Assembly (NCBI GenBank): GCA_964016885.1
Contig: OZ024744.1
Location: 115,423,302 to 115,487,301, forward strand
From: Eledone cirrhosa
Taxonomy: Eukaryota > Mollusca > Cephalopoda > Octopoda > Eledonidae
Direction of reading: 5' to 3'
DNA length: 64,000 nt
Part shown: one piece after another, positions 15,201-32,100 of the stretch
Numbering within the stretch: position 1 is the first letter of the stretch
Layout: every line of letters starts with the position of its first letter
Program-made: the position numbers and the translations under genes
The notes under the pieces: model-generated
The model's database searches: none
Told to the model about the DNA's origin: nothing
The model's input: only the letters and a program-made list of their open reading frames with translations

Positions 15201-18200
15201 TAGCTTCATGTCTCTCCAGTCTCTATATAACCTCTACATTAACTACCCATGTCTCACTACCATGTAACATTACATCACAGGGCCATTGAAACATGCTAGC
15301 TTCATTTCTCTCCAATCTCTATATAACCTCTACATTAACTACCCATGTCTCACTACCATGTAACATTACATCACAGGGCCATTGAAACATGTTAGCTTCA
15401 TTTCTCTCCAATCTCTCTATAACCTCTACATTAACTACCCATGTCTCACTACCATGTAACATTAAGTTACAGATCCATTGAAACATGCTAGCTTCATTTC
15501 TCTCCAGTCTCTATATAACCTCTACATTAACTACCCATGTCTCACTACCATGTAACATTACATCAGATGTCCATTGAAACATGTTAGCTTCATTTCTCTC
15601 AAGTCTCTATATAACCTCTACATTAACTACCCATGTCTCACTATCATGTAACATTACATCAGATGTCCATTGAAACATGCTAGCTTCATGTCTCTCCAGT
15701 CTCTATATAACCTCTACATTAACTACCCATGTCTCACTACCATGTAACACTACATCAGATGTCCATTGAAACATGCTAGCTTCATTTCTCTCCAGTCTCT
15801 ATATAACCTCTATATTAACTACCCATGTCTCACTACCATGTAACACTACATCGGATGACCATGTAACATGCTAGCTTCATTTCTCTCCAGTCTCTATATA
15901 ACCTCTACATTAACTACCCATGTCTCACTACCATGTAACACTACATCAGATGTCCATTGAAACATGCTAGCTTCATGTCTCTCCAGTCTCTATATAACCT
16001 CTACATTAACTACCCATGTCTGACTACCATGTAACATTACATCAGATGTCCATTGAAACATGCTAGCTTCACTTCTCTCCAGTCTCTATATAACCTCTAC
16101 ATTAACTACCCATGTCTCACTACCATGTAACATTACATCAGATGTCCATTGAAACATGCTAGCTTCATTTCTCTCCAGTCTCTATATAACCTCTACATTA
16201 ACTACCCATGTCTCACTACCATGTAACACTACATCGGATGACCATGTAACATGCTAGATTCATGTCTCTCCAGTCTCTATATAACCTCTACATTAACTAC
16301 CCATGTCTCACTACCATGTAACACTACATCAGATGTCCATTGAAACATGCTAGCCTCATTTCTCTCCAGTCTCTATATAACCTCTACATTAACTACCCAT
16401 GTCTCACTACCATGTAACATTACATCAGATGTCCATTGAAACATGCTAGCTTCATTTCTCTCCAGTCTCTACATAACCTCTACATTAACTACCCATGACT
16501 CACTACCATGTAACATTACATCAGATGTCCATTGAAACATGTTAGCTTCATTTCTCTCAAGTCTCTATATAACCTCTACATTAACTACCCATGTCTCACT
16601 ATCATGTAACATTACATCAGATGTCCATTGAAACATGCTAGCTTCATGTCTCTCCAGTCTCTATATAACCTCTACATTAACTACCCATGTCTCACTACCA
16701 TGTAACATTACATCAAATGTCCATTGAAACATGTTAGCTTCATTTCTCTCCAGTCTCTATATAACCTCTACATTAACTACCCATGTCTCACTACCATGTA
16801 ACATTACATCAGATGTCCATTGAAACATACTAGCTTCATGTCTCTCCAGTCTCTATATAACCTCTACGTTAACTACCATGTCTCACTACCATGTAACATT
16901 ACATCAGGTGTCCATTGAAACATGTTAGCTTCATTTCTCTCCGTCTTTATATAACCTCTACATTAACTAACCATGTCTCACTACCATGTAACATTACATC
17001 AGATGTCCATTGAAACATGCTAGCTTCATGTCTCTCCAATCTCTATATAACCTCTACATTAACTACCCATGTCTCACTACCATGTAACATTACATCAGAT
17101 GTCCATTGAAACATAGTAGCTTCATTTCTCACCAGTCTCTATATAACCTCTACATTAACTACCCATGTCTCACTTCCATGTAACATTACATCACAGGGCC
17201 ATTGAAACATGTTAGCTTCATTTCTCTCCAGGCTCTATATAACCTCTACATTAACTACCCATGTCTCACTACCATGTAACATTACATCACATGTCCATTG
17301 AAACATGCTAGCTTCATTTCTCTTCAGTCTCTATATAACCTCTACATTAACTACCCATGTCTCACTACCATGTAACACTACATCAGATGTCCATTGAAAT
17401 ATGTTAGTTTCATTTCTCTCCATGCTCTATATAACCTCTACATTAACTACCAATGTATCACTACCATGTAACATTACATTACAGGGCCATTGAAACACGC
17501 TAGCTTCATTTCTCTCCAGTCTCTATATAACCTCTACAGTAACTACCCATGTCTCACTACCATGTAACATTACATCAGATGTCCATTGAAACATGCTAGC
17601 TTCATGTCTCTCCAGTCTCTATATAACCTCTACATTAACTACCCATGTCTCACTACCATGTAACATTACATCAGATGTCCATTGAAACATGCTAGCTTCA
17701 TGTCTCTCCAGTCTCTATATAACCTCTACATTAACTACCCATGTCTCACTACCATGTAACATTACATCAAATGTCCATTGAAACATGCTAGCTTCATTTC
17801 TCTCCAGTCTCTATATAACCTCTACAGTAACTACCCATGTCTCACTACCATGTAACATTACATCACAGGGCCATTGAAACACGCTAGCTTCATTTCTCAC
17901 CAGTCTCTATATAACCTCTACATTAACTACCCATGTCTCACTACCATGTAACATTACATCACAGGGCCATTGAAACATGCTAGCTTCATGTCTCTCCAGT
18001 CTCTATATAACCTCTACATTAACTACCCATGTCTCACTACCATGTAACATTACATCAGATGTCTATTGAAACACGCTAGCTTCATTTCTCCAGTCTCTAT
18101 ATAACCTCTACATTAACTACCCATGTCTCACTACCATGTAACATTACATCAGATGTCTATTGAAACATGCTAGATTCATGTCTCTCCAGTCTCTATATAA

Positions 18201-19240
18201 CCTCTACATTAACTACCCATGTCTCACTACCATGTAACATTACATCAGATGTCCATTGAAACATGCTAGCTTCATGTCTCTCTCGTCTCTATATAACCTC
18301 TACATTAACTACCCATGTCTCACTACCATGTAATATTACATCACAGGGCCATTGAAACATGCTAGCTTCATGTCTCTCCAGTCTCTATATAACCTCTACA
18401 TTAACTACCCATGTCTCACTACCATGTAACATTACATCACAGGGCCATTGAAACATGCTAGCTTCATTTCTCTCCAATCTCTATATAACCTCTACATTAA
18501 CTACCCATGTCTCACTACCATGTAACATTACATCACAGGGCCATTGAAACATGTTAGCTTCATTTCTCTCCAATCTCTCTATAACCTCTACATTAACTAC
18601 CCATGTCTCACTACCATGTAACATTAAGTTACAGATCCATTGAAACATGCTAGCTTCATTTCTCTCCAGTCTCTATATAACCTCTACATTAACTACCCAT
18701 GTCTCACTACCATGTAACATTACATCAGATGTCCATTGAAACATGTTAGCATCATTTCTCTCAAGTCTCTATATAACCTCTACATTAACTACCCATGTCT
18801 CACTATCGTGTAACATTACATCAGATGTCCATTGAAACATGCTAGCTTCATGTCTCTCCAGTCTCTATATAACCTCTACATTAACTACCCATGTCTCACT
18901 ACCATGTAACACTACATCAGATGTCCATTGAAACATGCTAGCTTCATTTCTCTCCAGTCTCTATATAACCTCTATATTAACTACCCATGTCTCACTACCA
19001 TGTAACACTACATCGGATGACCATGTAACATGCTAGCTTCATTTCTCTCCAGTCTCTATATAACCTCTACATTAACTACCCATGTCTCACTACCATGTAA
19101 CACTACATCAGATGTCCATTGAAACATGCTAGCTTCATGTCTCTCCAGTCTCTATATAACCTCTACATTAACTACCCATGTCTGACTACCATGTAACATT
19201 ACATCAGATGTCCATTGAAACATGCTAGCTTCACTTCTCT
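9250..19240. repeat. Higher-order repeat I: ~3.45 kb unit, three tandem copies
   Basis: Rare monomer variants recur in the same order at a fixed spacing. 'cattaagttacagatcc' lies near 12014, 15471 and 18624. 'ctccatggtctata' (gctct in the last) lies near 10808, 14256 and 17420. 'tgtctgactacc' lies near 12571, 16020 and 19182. The first interval is about 3448 bp (36 monomers) and the second about 3160 bp. The third copy therefore lacks about three monomers, and the loss sits near its start (about 16.17 kb), where one of the two 'cggatgacc...gctagattcatg' blocks is missing. Approximate units are 9.25-12.70, 12.70-16.14 and 16.14-19.24 kb. Related, less regular sequence lies at 1-9 kb: the 'tctattgaaacacgctagc' marker is at about 52 and 4267 as well as 11451, 14899 and 18060. 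Confidence 0.85.
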
Positions 19241-20199
19241 CCAGTCTCTATATAACCTATACATTAACTACCCATGTCTCACTACCTTGTAACATTACAT
19301 CAGATGTCCATTGAAACATACTAGCTTCATGTCTCTCCAGTCTCTATATAACCTCTACATTAACTACCATGTCTCACTACCCTGTAACACTACATCAGAT
19401 GTCCATTGAAACATGCTAGCTTCATTTCTCTCCAGTCTCTATATAACCTCTATATTAACTACCCATGTCTCACTACCATGTAACACTACATCGGATGACC
19501 ATGTAACATGCTAGCTTCATTTCTCTCCAGTCTCTATATAACCTCTACATTAACTACCCATTTCTCAACACCATGTAATACTACATCAGATGTCCATTGA
19601 AACATGCTAGCTTCATGTCTCTCCAGTCTCTATATAACCTCTACATTAACTACCCATGTCTCATTACCATGTAACACTACATCAGATGTCCATTGAAACA
19701 TGATAGCTTCATTTCTCTCCAGTCTCTATATAACCTATACATTAACTACCCATCTCTCACTACCATGTAACATTACATCAGATGTCCATTGAAACATACT
19801 AGCTTCATGTCTCTCCAGTCTCTATATAACCTCTACATTAACTACCATGTCTCACTATCATGTAACATTACATCAGATGTCCATTGAAACATGCTAGCTT
19901 CATGTCTCTCCAGTCTCTATATAACCTCTACATTAACTACCCATGTCTCACTACCATGTAACATTACATCAGATGTCCATTGAAACATGCTAGCTTCTTG
20001 TCTCTCCAGTCTCTATATAACCTCTACATTAACTACCCATGTCTCACTACCATGTAACATTACATCAGATGTCCATTGAAACATGTTAGCTTCATTTCTT
20101 CAAGTCTCTATATAACCTCTACATTAACTACCCATGTCTCACTATCATGTAACATTACATCAGATGTCCATTGAAACATGCTAGCTTCATTTCTCTCCA

Positions 20200-23100
20200 G
20201 TCTCTATATAACCTCTACATTAACTACCCATGTCTCACTACCATGTAACACTACATCAGATGTCCATTGAAACATGCTAGCTTCATTTCTCTCCAGTCTC
20301 TATATAACCTCTATATTAACTACCCATGTCTCACTACCATGAAACACTACATCGGATGACCATGTAACATGCTAGCTTCATTTCTCTCCAGTCTCTATAT
20401 AACCTCTACATTAACTACCCATGTCTCATTACCATGTAACACTACATCAGATGTCCATTGAAACATGCTAGCTTCATTTCTCTCCAGTCTCTATATAACC
20501 TATACATTAACTACCCATGTCTCACTACCATGTAACATTACATCAGATGTCCATTGAAACATACTAGCTTCATGTCTCTCCAGTCTCTATATAACCTCTA
20601 CATTAACTACCATGTCTCACTACCCTGTAACACTACATCAGATGTCCATTGAAACATGCTAGCTTCATTTCTCTCCAGTCTCTATATAACCTCTATATTA
20701 ACTACCCATGTCTCACTACCATGTAACACTACATCGGATGACCATGTAACATGCTAGCTTCATTTCTCTCCAGTCTCTATATAACCTCTACATTAACTAC
20801 CCATGTCTCAACACCATGTAACACTACATCAGATGTCCATTGAAACATGCTAGCTTCATGTCTCTCCAGTCTCTATATAACCTCTACATTAACTACCCAT
20901 GTCTCATTACCATGTAACACTACATCAGATGTCCATTGAAACATGCTAGCTTCATTTCTCTCCAGTCTCTATATAACCTATACATTAACTACCCATGTCT
21001 CACTACCATGTAACATTACATCAGATGTCCATTGAAACATGCTAGCTTCATGTCTCTCCAGTCTCTATATAACCTCTACATTAACTACCATGTCTCACTA
21101 CCCTGTAACACTACATCAGATGTCCATTGAAACATGCTAGCTTCATTTCTCTCCAGTCTCTATATAACCTCTACATTAACTACTCATGTCTCACTACCAT
21201 GTAACACTACATCAGATGTCCATTGAAACATGTTAGCTTCATTTCTATCTTGTCTCTATATAACCTCTACATTAACTACCCATATCTCACTACCATGTAA
21301 CATTACAACAGATGTCCATCGTAACATGTTAGCTTCATATCTCTCCAGTCTCTGTATAACCTCTACATTAACTACCCATGTCTCACTACCATGTAACATT
21401 ACATTACATGGCCATTGAAACATGCTAGCTTCATGTCTCTTCAGCCTCTATATAACCTCTACATTAACTACCCATGTCTCACTACCATGTAACATTATAT
21501 CAGATGTCCATTGAAACATGCTACCTTCATTTCTCTCCAGTCTCTATATAACCTCTACATTAACTACCCAAGTCTCACTACCATGTAACATTACATCAGA
21601 TGTCCATTGAAACATGTTAGCTTCATGTCTCTCAAGTCTCTATATAACCTCTACATTAACTACCCATGTCTCACTACCATGTAACACTACATCAGATGTC
21701 CATTGAAACATGCTAGCTTCATTTCTCTCCAGTCTCTATATAACCTCTACATTAACTACCCATGTCTCACTACCATGTAACATTACATCAGATGTCCATT
21801 GAAACATGTTAGCTTCATTTCTCTCAAGTCTCTATATAACCTCTACATTAACTACCCATGTCTCACTATCATGTAACATTACATCAGATGTCCATTGAAA
21901 CATGCTAGCTTCATGTCTCTCCAGTCTCTATATAACCTCTACATTAACTACCCATGTCTCACTACCATGTAACATTACATTAAATGTCCATTGAAACATG
22001 TTAGCTTCATTTCTCTCCAGTCTCTATATAACCTCTACATTAACTACCCATGTCTCACTACCCTGTAACACTACATCAGATGTCCATTGAAACATGCTAG
22101 CTTCATTTCTCTCCAGTCTCTATATAACCTCTATATTAACTACCCATGTCTCACTACCATGTAACACTACATCGGATGACCATGTAACATGCTAGCTTCA
22201 TTTCTCTCCAGTCTCTATATAACCTCTACATTAACTACCCATTTCTCAACACCATGTAATACTACATTACATGGCCATTGAAACATGCTAGCTTCATGTC
22301 TCTCCAGTCTCTATATAACCTCTACATTAACTACCCATGTCTCATTACCATGTAACACTACATCAGATGTCCATTGAAACATGATAGCTTCATTTCTCTC
22401 CAGTCTCTATATAACCTATACATTAACTACCCATCTCTCACTACCATGTAACATTACATCAGATGTCCATTGAAACATACTAGCTTCATGTCTCTCCAGT
22501 CTCTATATAACCTCTACATTAACTACCATGTCTCACTATCATGTAACATTACATCAGATGTCCATTGAAACATGCTAGCTTCATGTCTCTCCAGTCTCTA
22601 TATAACCTCTACATTAACTACCCATGTCTCACTACCATGTAACATTACATCAGATGTCCATTGAAACATGCTAGCTTCTTGTCTCTCCAGTCTCTATATA
22701 ACCTCTACATTAACTACCCATGTCTCACTACCATGTAACATTACATCAGATGTCCATTGAAACATGTTAGCTTCATTTCTTCAAGTCTCTATATAACCTC
22801 TACATTAACTACCCATGTCTCACTATCATGTAACATTACATCAGATGTCCATTGAAACATGCTAGCTTCATTTCTCTCCAGTCTCTATATAACCACTACA
22901 TTAACTACCCATGTCTCACTACCATGTAACACTACATCAGATGTCCATTGAAACATGCTAGCTTCATTTCTCTCCAGTCTCTATATAACCTCTATATTAA
23001 CTACCCATGTCTCACTACCATGAAACACTACATCGGATGACCATGTAACATGCTAGCTTCATTTCTCTCCAGTCTCTATATAACCTCTACATTAACTACC

Positions 23101-26100
23101 CATGTCTCATTACCATGTAACACTACATCAGATGTCCATTGAAACATGCTAGCTTCATTTCTCTCCAGTCTCTATATAACCTATACATTAACTACCCATG
23201 TCTCACTACCATGTAACATTACATCAGATGTCCATTGAAACATACTAGCTTCATGTCTCTCCAGTCTCTATATAACCTCTACATTAACTACCATGTCTCA
23301 CTACCCTGTAACACTACATCAGATGTCCATTGAAACATGCTAGCTTCATTTCTCTCCAGTCTCTATATAACCTCTATATTAACTACCCATGTCTCACTAC
23401 CATGTAACACTACATCGGATGACCATGTAACATGCTAGCTTCATTTCTCTCCAGTCTCTATATAACCTCTACATTAACTACCCATGTCTCAACACCATGT
23501 AACACTACATCAGATGTCCATTGAAACATGCTAGCTTCATGTCTCTCCAGTCTCTATATAACCTCTACATTAACTACCCATGTCTCATTACCATGTAACA
23601 CTACATCAGATGTCCATTGAAACATGCTAGCTTCATTTCTCTCCAGTCTCTATATAACCTATACATTAACTACCCATGTCTCACTACCATGTAACATTAC
23701 ATCAGATGTCCATTGAAACATGCTAGCTTCATGTCTCTCCAGTCTCTATATAACCTCTACATTAACTACCATGTCTCACTACCCTGTAACACTACATCAG
23801 ATGTCCATTGAAACATGCTAGCTTCATTTCTCTCCAGTCTCTATATAACCTCTACATTAACTACTCATGTCTCACTACCATGTAACACTACATCAGATGT
23901 CCATTGAAACATGTTAGCTTCATTTCTATCTTGTCTCTATATAACCTCTACATTAACTACCCATATCTCACTACCATGTAACATTACAACAGATGTCCAT
24001 CGTAACATGTTAGCTTCATATCTCTCCAGTCTCTGTATAACCTCTACATTAACTACCCATGTCTCACTACCATGTAACATTACATTACATGGCCATTGAA
24101 ACATGCTAGCTTCATGTCTCTTCAGCCTCTATATAACCTCTACATTAACTACGCATGTCTCACTACCATGTAACATTATATCAGATGTCCATTGAAACAT
24201 GCTACCTTCATTTCTCTCCAGTCTCTATATAACCTCTACATTAACTACCCAAGTCTCACTACCATGTAACATTACATCAGATGTCCATTGAAACATGTTA
24301 GCTTCATGTCTCTCAAGTCTCTATATAACCTCTACATTAACTACCCATGTCTCACTACCATGTAACACTACATCAGATGTCCATTGAAACATGCTAGCTT
24401 CATTTCTCTCCAGTCTCTATATAACCTCTACATTAACTACCCATGTCTCACTACCATGTAACATTACATCAGATGTCCATTGAAACATGTTAGCTTCATT
24501 TCTCTCAAGTCTCTATATAACCTCTACATTAACTACCCATGTCTCACTATCATGTAACATTACATCAGATGTCCATTGAAACATGCTAGCTTCATGTCTC
24601 TCCAGTCTCTATATAACCTCTACATTAACTACCCATGTCTCACTACCATGTAACATTACATTAAATGTCCATTGAAACATGTTAGCTTCATTTCTCTCCA
24701 GTCTCTATATAACCTCTACATTAACTACCCATGTCTCACTACCATGTAACACTACATCAGATGTCCATTGAAACATGCTAGCTTCATTTCTCTCCAGTCT
24801 CTATATAACCTCTATATTAACTACCCATGTCTCACTACCATGTAACACTACATCGGATGACCATGTAACATGCTAGCTTCATTTCTCTCCAGTCTCTATA
24901 TAACCTCTACATTAACTACCCATGTCTCAACACCATGTAATACTACATCAGATGTCCATTGAAACATGCTAGCTTCATGTCTCTCCAGTCTCTATATAAC
25001 CTCTACATTAACTACCCATGTCTCATTACCATGTAACACTACATCAGATGTCCATTGAAACATGCTAGCTTCATTTCTCTCAAGTCTCTATATAACCTAT
25101 ACATTAACTACCCATCTCTCACTACCATGTAACATTACATCAGATGTCCATTGAAACATACTAGCTTCATGTCTCTCCAGTCTCTATATAACCTCTACAT
25201 TAACTACCATGTCTCACTATCATGTAACATTACATCAGATGTCCATTGAAACATGCTAGCTTCATGTCTCTCCAGTCTCTATATAACCTCTACATTAACT
25301 ACCCATGTCTCACTACCATGTAACATTACATCAGATGTCCATTGAAACATGCTAGCTTCTTGTCTCTCCAGTCTCTATATAACCTCTACATTAACTACCC
25401 ATGTCTCACTACCATGTAACATTACATCAGATGTCCATTGAAACATGTTAGCTTCATTTCTTCAAGTCTCTATATAACCTCTACATTAACTACCCATGTC
25501 TCACTATCATGTAACATTACATCAGATGTCCATTGAAACATGCTAGCTTCATTTCTCTCCAGTCTCTATATAACCTCTACATTAACTACCCATGTCTCAC
25601 TACCATGTAACACTACATCAGATGTCCATTGAAACATACTAGCTTCATGTCTCTCCAGTCTCTATATAACCTCTACATTAACTACCATGTCTCACTACCC
25701 TGTAACTCTACATCAGATGTCCATTGAAACATGCTAGCTTCATTTCTCTCCAGTCTCTATATAACCTCTATATTAACTACCCATGTCTCACTACCATGTA
25801 ACACTACATCGGATGACCATGTAACATGCTAGCTTCATTTCTCTCCAGTCTCTATATAACCTCTACATTAACTACCCATGTCTCAACACCATGTAACACT
25901 ACATCAGATGTCCATTGAAACATGCTAGCTTCATGTCTCTCCAGTCTCTATATAACCTCTACATTAACTACCCATGTCTCATTACCATGTAACACTACAT
26001 CAGATGTCCATTGAAACATGCTAGCTTCATTTCTCTCCAGTCTCTATATAACCTATACATTAACTACCCATGTCTCACTACCATGTAACATCACATCAGA

Positions 26101-29100
26101 TGTCCATTGAAACATACTAGCTTCATGTCTCTCCAGTCTCTATATAACCTCTACATTAACTACCATGTCTCACTACCCTGTAACACTACATCAGATGTCC
26201 ATTGAAACATGCTAGCTTCATTTCTCTCCAGTCTCTATATAACCTCTACATTAACTACTCATGTCTCACTACCATGTAACACTACATCAGATGTCCATTG
26301 AAACATGTTAGCTTCATTTCTATCTTGTCTCTATATAACCTTTACATTAACTACCCATATCTCACTACCATGTAACATTACAACAGATGTCCATCGTAAC
26401 ATGTTAGCTTCATATCTCTCCAGTCTCTGTATAACCTCTACATTAACTACCCATGTCTCACTACCATGTAACATTACATTACATGGCCATTGAAACATGC
26501 TAGCTTCATGTCTCTTCAGCCTCTATATAACCTCTACATTAACTACCCATGTCTCACTACCATGTAACACTACATCGGATGACCATGTAACATGCTAGCT
26601 TCATTTCTCTCCAGTCTCTATATAACCTCTACATTAACTACCCATTTCTCAACACCATGTAATACTACATCAGATGTCCATTGAAACATGCTAGCTTCAT
26701 GTCTCTCCAGCCTCTATATAACCTCTACATTAACTACCCATGTCTCATTACCATGTAACACTACATCAGATGTCCATTGAAACATGATAGCTTCATTTCT
26801 CTCCAGTCTCTATATAACCTATACATTAACTACCCATCTCTCACTACCATGTAACATTACATCAGATGTCCATTGAAACATACTAGCTTCATGTCTCTCC
26901 AGTCTCTATATAACCTCTACATTAACTACCATGTCTCACTATCATGTAACATTACATCAGATGTCCATTGAAACATGCTAGCTTCATGTCTCTCCAGTCT
27001 CTATATAACCTCTACATTAACTACCCATGTCTCACTACCATGTAACATTACATCAGATGTCCATTGAAACATGCTAGCTTCTTGTCTCTCCAGTCTCTAT
27101 ATAACCTCTACATTAACTACCCATGTCTCACTACCATGTAACATTACATCAGATGTCCATTGAAACATGTTAGCTTCATTTCTTCAAGTCTCTATATAAC
27201 CTCTACATTAACTACCCATGTCTCACTATCATGTAACATTACATCAGATGTCCATTGAAACATGCTAGCTTCATTTCTCTCCAGTCTCTATATAACCTCT
27301 ACATTAACTACCCATGTCTCACTACCATGTAACACTACATCAGATGTCCATTGAAACATGCTAGCTTCATTTCTCTCCAGTCTCTATATAACCTCTATAT
27401 TAACTACCCATGTCTCACTACCATGAAACACTACATCGGATGACCATGTAACATGCTAGCTTCATTTCTCTCCAGTCTCTATATAACCTCTACATTAACT
27501 ACCCATGTCTCATTACCATGTAACACTACATCAGATGTCCATTGAAACATGCTAGCTTCATTTCTCTCCAGTCTCTATATAACCTATACATTAATTACCC
27601 ATGTCTCACTACCATGTAACATTACATCAGATGTCCATTGAAACATACTAGCTTCATGTCTCTCCAGTCTCTATATAACCTCTACATTAACTACCATGTC
27701 TCACTACCCTGTAACACTACATCAGATGTCCATTGAAACATGCTAGCTTCATTTCTCTCCAGTCTCTATATAACCTCTATATTAACTACCCATGTCTCAC
27801 TACCATGTAACACTACATCGGATGACCATGTAACATGCTAGCTTCATTTCTCTCCAGTCTCTATATAACCTCTACATTAACTACCCATGTCTCAACACCA
27901 TGTAACACTACATCAGATGTCCATTGAAACATGCTAGCTTCATGTCTCTCCAGTCTCTATATAACCTCTACATTAACTACCCATGTCTCATTACCATGTA
28001 ACACTACATCAGATGTCCATTGAAACATGCTAGCTTCATTTCTCTCCAGTCTCTATATAACCTATACATTAACTACCCATGTCTCACTACCATGTAACAT
28101 TACATCAGATGTCCATTGAAACATACTAGCTTCATGTCTCTCCAGTCTCTATATAACCTCTACATTAACTACCCATGTCTCACTACCATGTAACATTACA
28201 TCAGATGTCCATTGAAACATGCTAGCTTCATGTCTCTCCAGTCTCTATATAACCTCTACATTAACTACCATGTCTCACTACCCTGTAACACTACATCAGA
28301 TGTCCATTGAAACATGCTAGCTTCATTTCTCTCCAGTCTCTATATAACCTCTACATTAACTACTCATGTCTCACTACCATGTAACACTACATCAGATGTC
28401 CATTGAAACATGTTAGCTTCATTTCTATCTTGTCTCTATATAACCTCTACATTAACTACCCATATCTCACTACCATGTAACATTACAACAGATGTCCATC
28501 GTAACATGTTAGCTTCATATCTCTCCAGTCTCTGTATAACCTCTACATTAACTACCCATGTCTCACTACCATGTAACATTACATTACATGGCCATTGAAA
28601 CATGCTAGCTTCATGTCTCTTCAGCCTCTATATAACCTCTACATTAACTACCCATGTCTCACTACCATGTAACATTATATCAGATGTCCATTGAAACATG
28701 CTACCTTCATTTCTCTCCAGTCTCTATATAACCTCTACATTAACTACCCAAGTCTCACTACCATGTAACATTACATCAGATGTCCATTGAAACATGTTAG
28801 CTTCATGTCTCTCAAGTCTCTATATAACCTCTACATTAACTACCCATGTCTCACTACCATGTAACACTACATCAGATGTCCATTGAAACATGCTAGCTTC
28901 ATTTCTCTCCAGTCTCTATATAACCTCTACATTAACTACCCATGTCTCACTACCATGTAACATTACATCAGATGTCCATTGAAACATGTTAGCTTCATTT
29001 CTCTCAAGTCTCTATATAACCTCTACATTAACTACCCATGTCTCACTATCATGTAACATTACATCAGATGTCCATTGAAACATGCTAGCTTCATGTCTCT

Positions 29101-32100
29101 CCAGTCTCTATATAACCTCTACATTAACTACCCATGTCTCACTACCATGTAACATTACATTAAATGTCCATTGAAACATGTTAGCTTCATTTCTCTCCAG
29201 TCTCTATATAACCTCTACATTAACTACCCATGTCTCACTACCATGTAACACTACATCAGATGTCCATTGAAACATGCTAGCTTCATTTCTCTCCAGTCTC
29301 TATATAACCTCTATATTAACTACCCATGTCTCACTACCATGTAACACTACATCGGATGACCATGTAACATGCTAGCTTCATTTCTCTCCAGTCTCTATAT
29401 AACCTCTACATTAACTACCCATGTCTCAACACCATGTAATACTACATCAGATGTCCATTGAAACATGCTAGCTTCATGTCTCTCCAGTCTCTATATAACC
29501 TCTACATTAACTACCCATGTCTCATTACCATGTAACACTACTTCAGATGTCCATTGAAACATGCTAGCTTCATTTCCCTCAAGTCTCTATATAACCTATA
29601 CATTAACTACCCATCTCTCACTACCATGTAACATTACATCAGATGTCCATTGAAACATACTAGCTTCATGTCTCTCCAGTCTCTATATAACCTCTACATT
29701 AACTACCATGTCTCACTATCATGTAACATTACATCAGATGTCCATTGAAACATGCTAGCTTCATTTCTCTCCAGTCTCTATATAACCTCTACATTAACTA
29801 CCCATGTCTCACTACCATGTAACATTACATCAGATGTCCATTGAAACATGCTAGCTTCTTGTCTCTCCAGTCTCTATATAACCTCTACATTAACTACCCA
29901 TGTCTCACTACCATGTAACATTACATCAGATGTCCATTGAAACATGTTAGCTTCATTTCTTCAAGTCTCTATATAACCTCTACATTAACTACCCATGTCT
30001 CACTACCATGTAACATTACATCAGATGTCCATTGAAACATGCTAGCTTCATTTCTCTCCAGTCTCTATATAACCTCTACATTAACTACCCATGTCTCACT
30101 ACCATGTAACACTACAACAGATGTCCATTGAAACATACTAGCTTCATGTCTCTCCAGTCTCTATATAACCTCTACATTAACTACCATGTCTCACTACCCT
30201 GTAACACTACATCAGATGTCCATTGAAACATGCTAGCTTCATTTCTCTCCAGTCTCTATATAACCTCTATATTAACTACCCATGTCTCACTACCATGTAA
30301 CACTACATCGGATGACCATGTAACATGCTAGCTTCATTTCTCTCCAGTCTCTATATAACCTCTACATTAACTACCCATGTCTCAACACCATGTAACACTA
30401 CATCAGATGTCCATTGAAACATGCTAGCTTCATGTCTCTCCAGTCTCTATATAACCTCTACATTAACTACCCATGTCTCATTACCATGTAACACTACATC
30501 AGATGTCCATTGAAACATGCTAGCTTCATTTCTCTCCAGTCTCTATATAACCTATACATTAACTACCCATGTCTCACTACCATGTAACATTACATCAGAT
30601 GTCCATTGAAACATACTAGCTTCATGTCTCTCCAGTCTCTATATAACCTCTACATTAACTACCCATGTCTCACTACCATGTAACATTACATCAGATGTCC
30701 ATTGAAACATGCTAGCTTCATGTCTCTCCAGTCTCTATATAACCTCTACATTAACTACCATGTCTCACTACCCTGTAACACTACATCAGATGTCCATTGA
30801 AACATGCTAGCTTCATTTCTCTCCAGTCTCTATATAACCTCTACATTAACTACTCATGTCTCACTACCATGTAACACTACATCAGATGTCCATTGAAACA
30901 TGTTAGCTTCATTTCTATCTTGTCTCTATATAACCTTTACATTAACTACCCATATCTCACTACCATGTAACATTACAACAGATGTCCATCGTAACATGTT
31001 AGCTTCATATCTCTCCAGTCTCTGTATAACCTCTACATTAACTACCCATGTCTCACTACCATGTAACATTACATTACATGGCCATTGAAACATGCTAGCT
31101 TCATGTCTCTTCAGCCTCTATATAACCTCTACATTAACTACCCATGTCTCACTACCATGTAACATTATATCAGATGTCCATTGAAACATGCTACCTTCAT
31201 TTCTCTCCAGTCTCTATATAACCTCTACATTAACTACCCAAGTCTCACTACCATGTAACATTACATCAGATGTCCATTGAAACATGTTAGCTTCATGTCT
31301 CTCAAGTCTCTATATAACCTCTACATTAACTACCCATGTCTCACTACCATGTAACACTACATCAGATGTCCATTGAAACACGCTAGCTTCATTTCTCTCC
31401 AGTCTCTATATAACCTCTACATTAACTACCCATGTCTCACTACCATGTAACATTACATCAGATGTCCATTGAAACATGTTAGCTTCATTTCTCTCAAGTC
31501 TCTATATAACCTCTACATTAACTACCCATGTCTCACTATCATGTAACATTACATCAGATGTCCATTGAAACATGCTAGCTTCATGTCTCTCCAGTCTCTA
31601 TATAACCTCTACATTAACTACCCATGTCTCACTACCATGTAATATTACATCACAGGGCCATTGAAACATGCTAGCTTCATGTCTCTCCAGTCTCTATATA
31701 ACCTCTACATTAACTACCCATGTCTCACTACCATGTAACATTACATCACAGGGCCATTGAAACATGCTAGCTTCATTTCTCTCCAATCTCTATATAACCT
31801 CTACATTAACTACCCATGTCTCACTACCATGTAACATTACATCACAGGGCCATTGAAACATGTTAGCTTCATTTCTCTCCAATCTCTCTATAACCTCTAC
31901 ATTAACTACCCATGTCTCACTACCATGTAACATTAAGTTACAGATCAATTGAAACATGCTAGCTTCATTTCTCTCCAGTCTCTATATAACCTCTACATTA
32001 ACTACCCATGTCTCTCTACCATGTAACATTACATCACATGTCCATTGAAACAGGCTAGCTTCATTTCTCTCCAGTCTCTATATAACCTCTACAGTAACTA

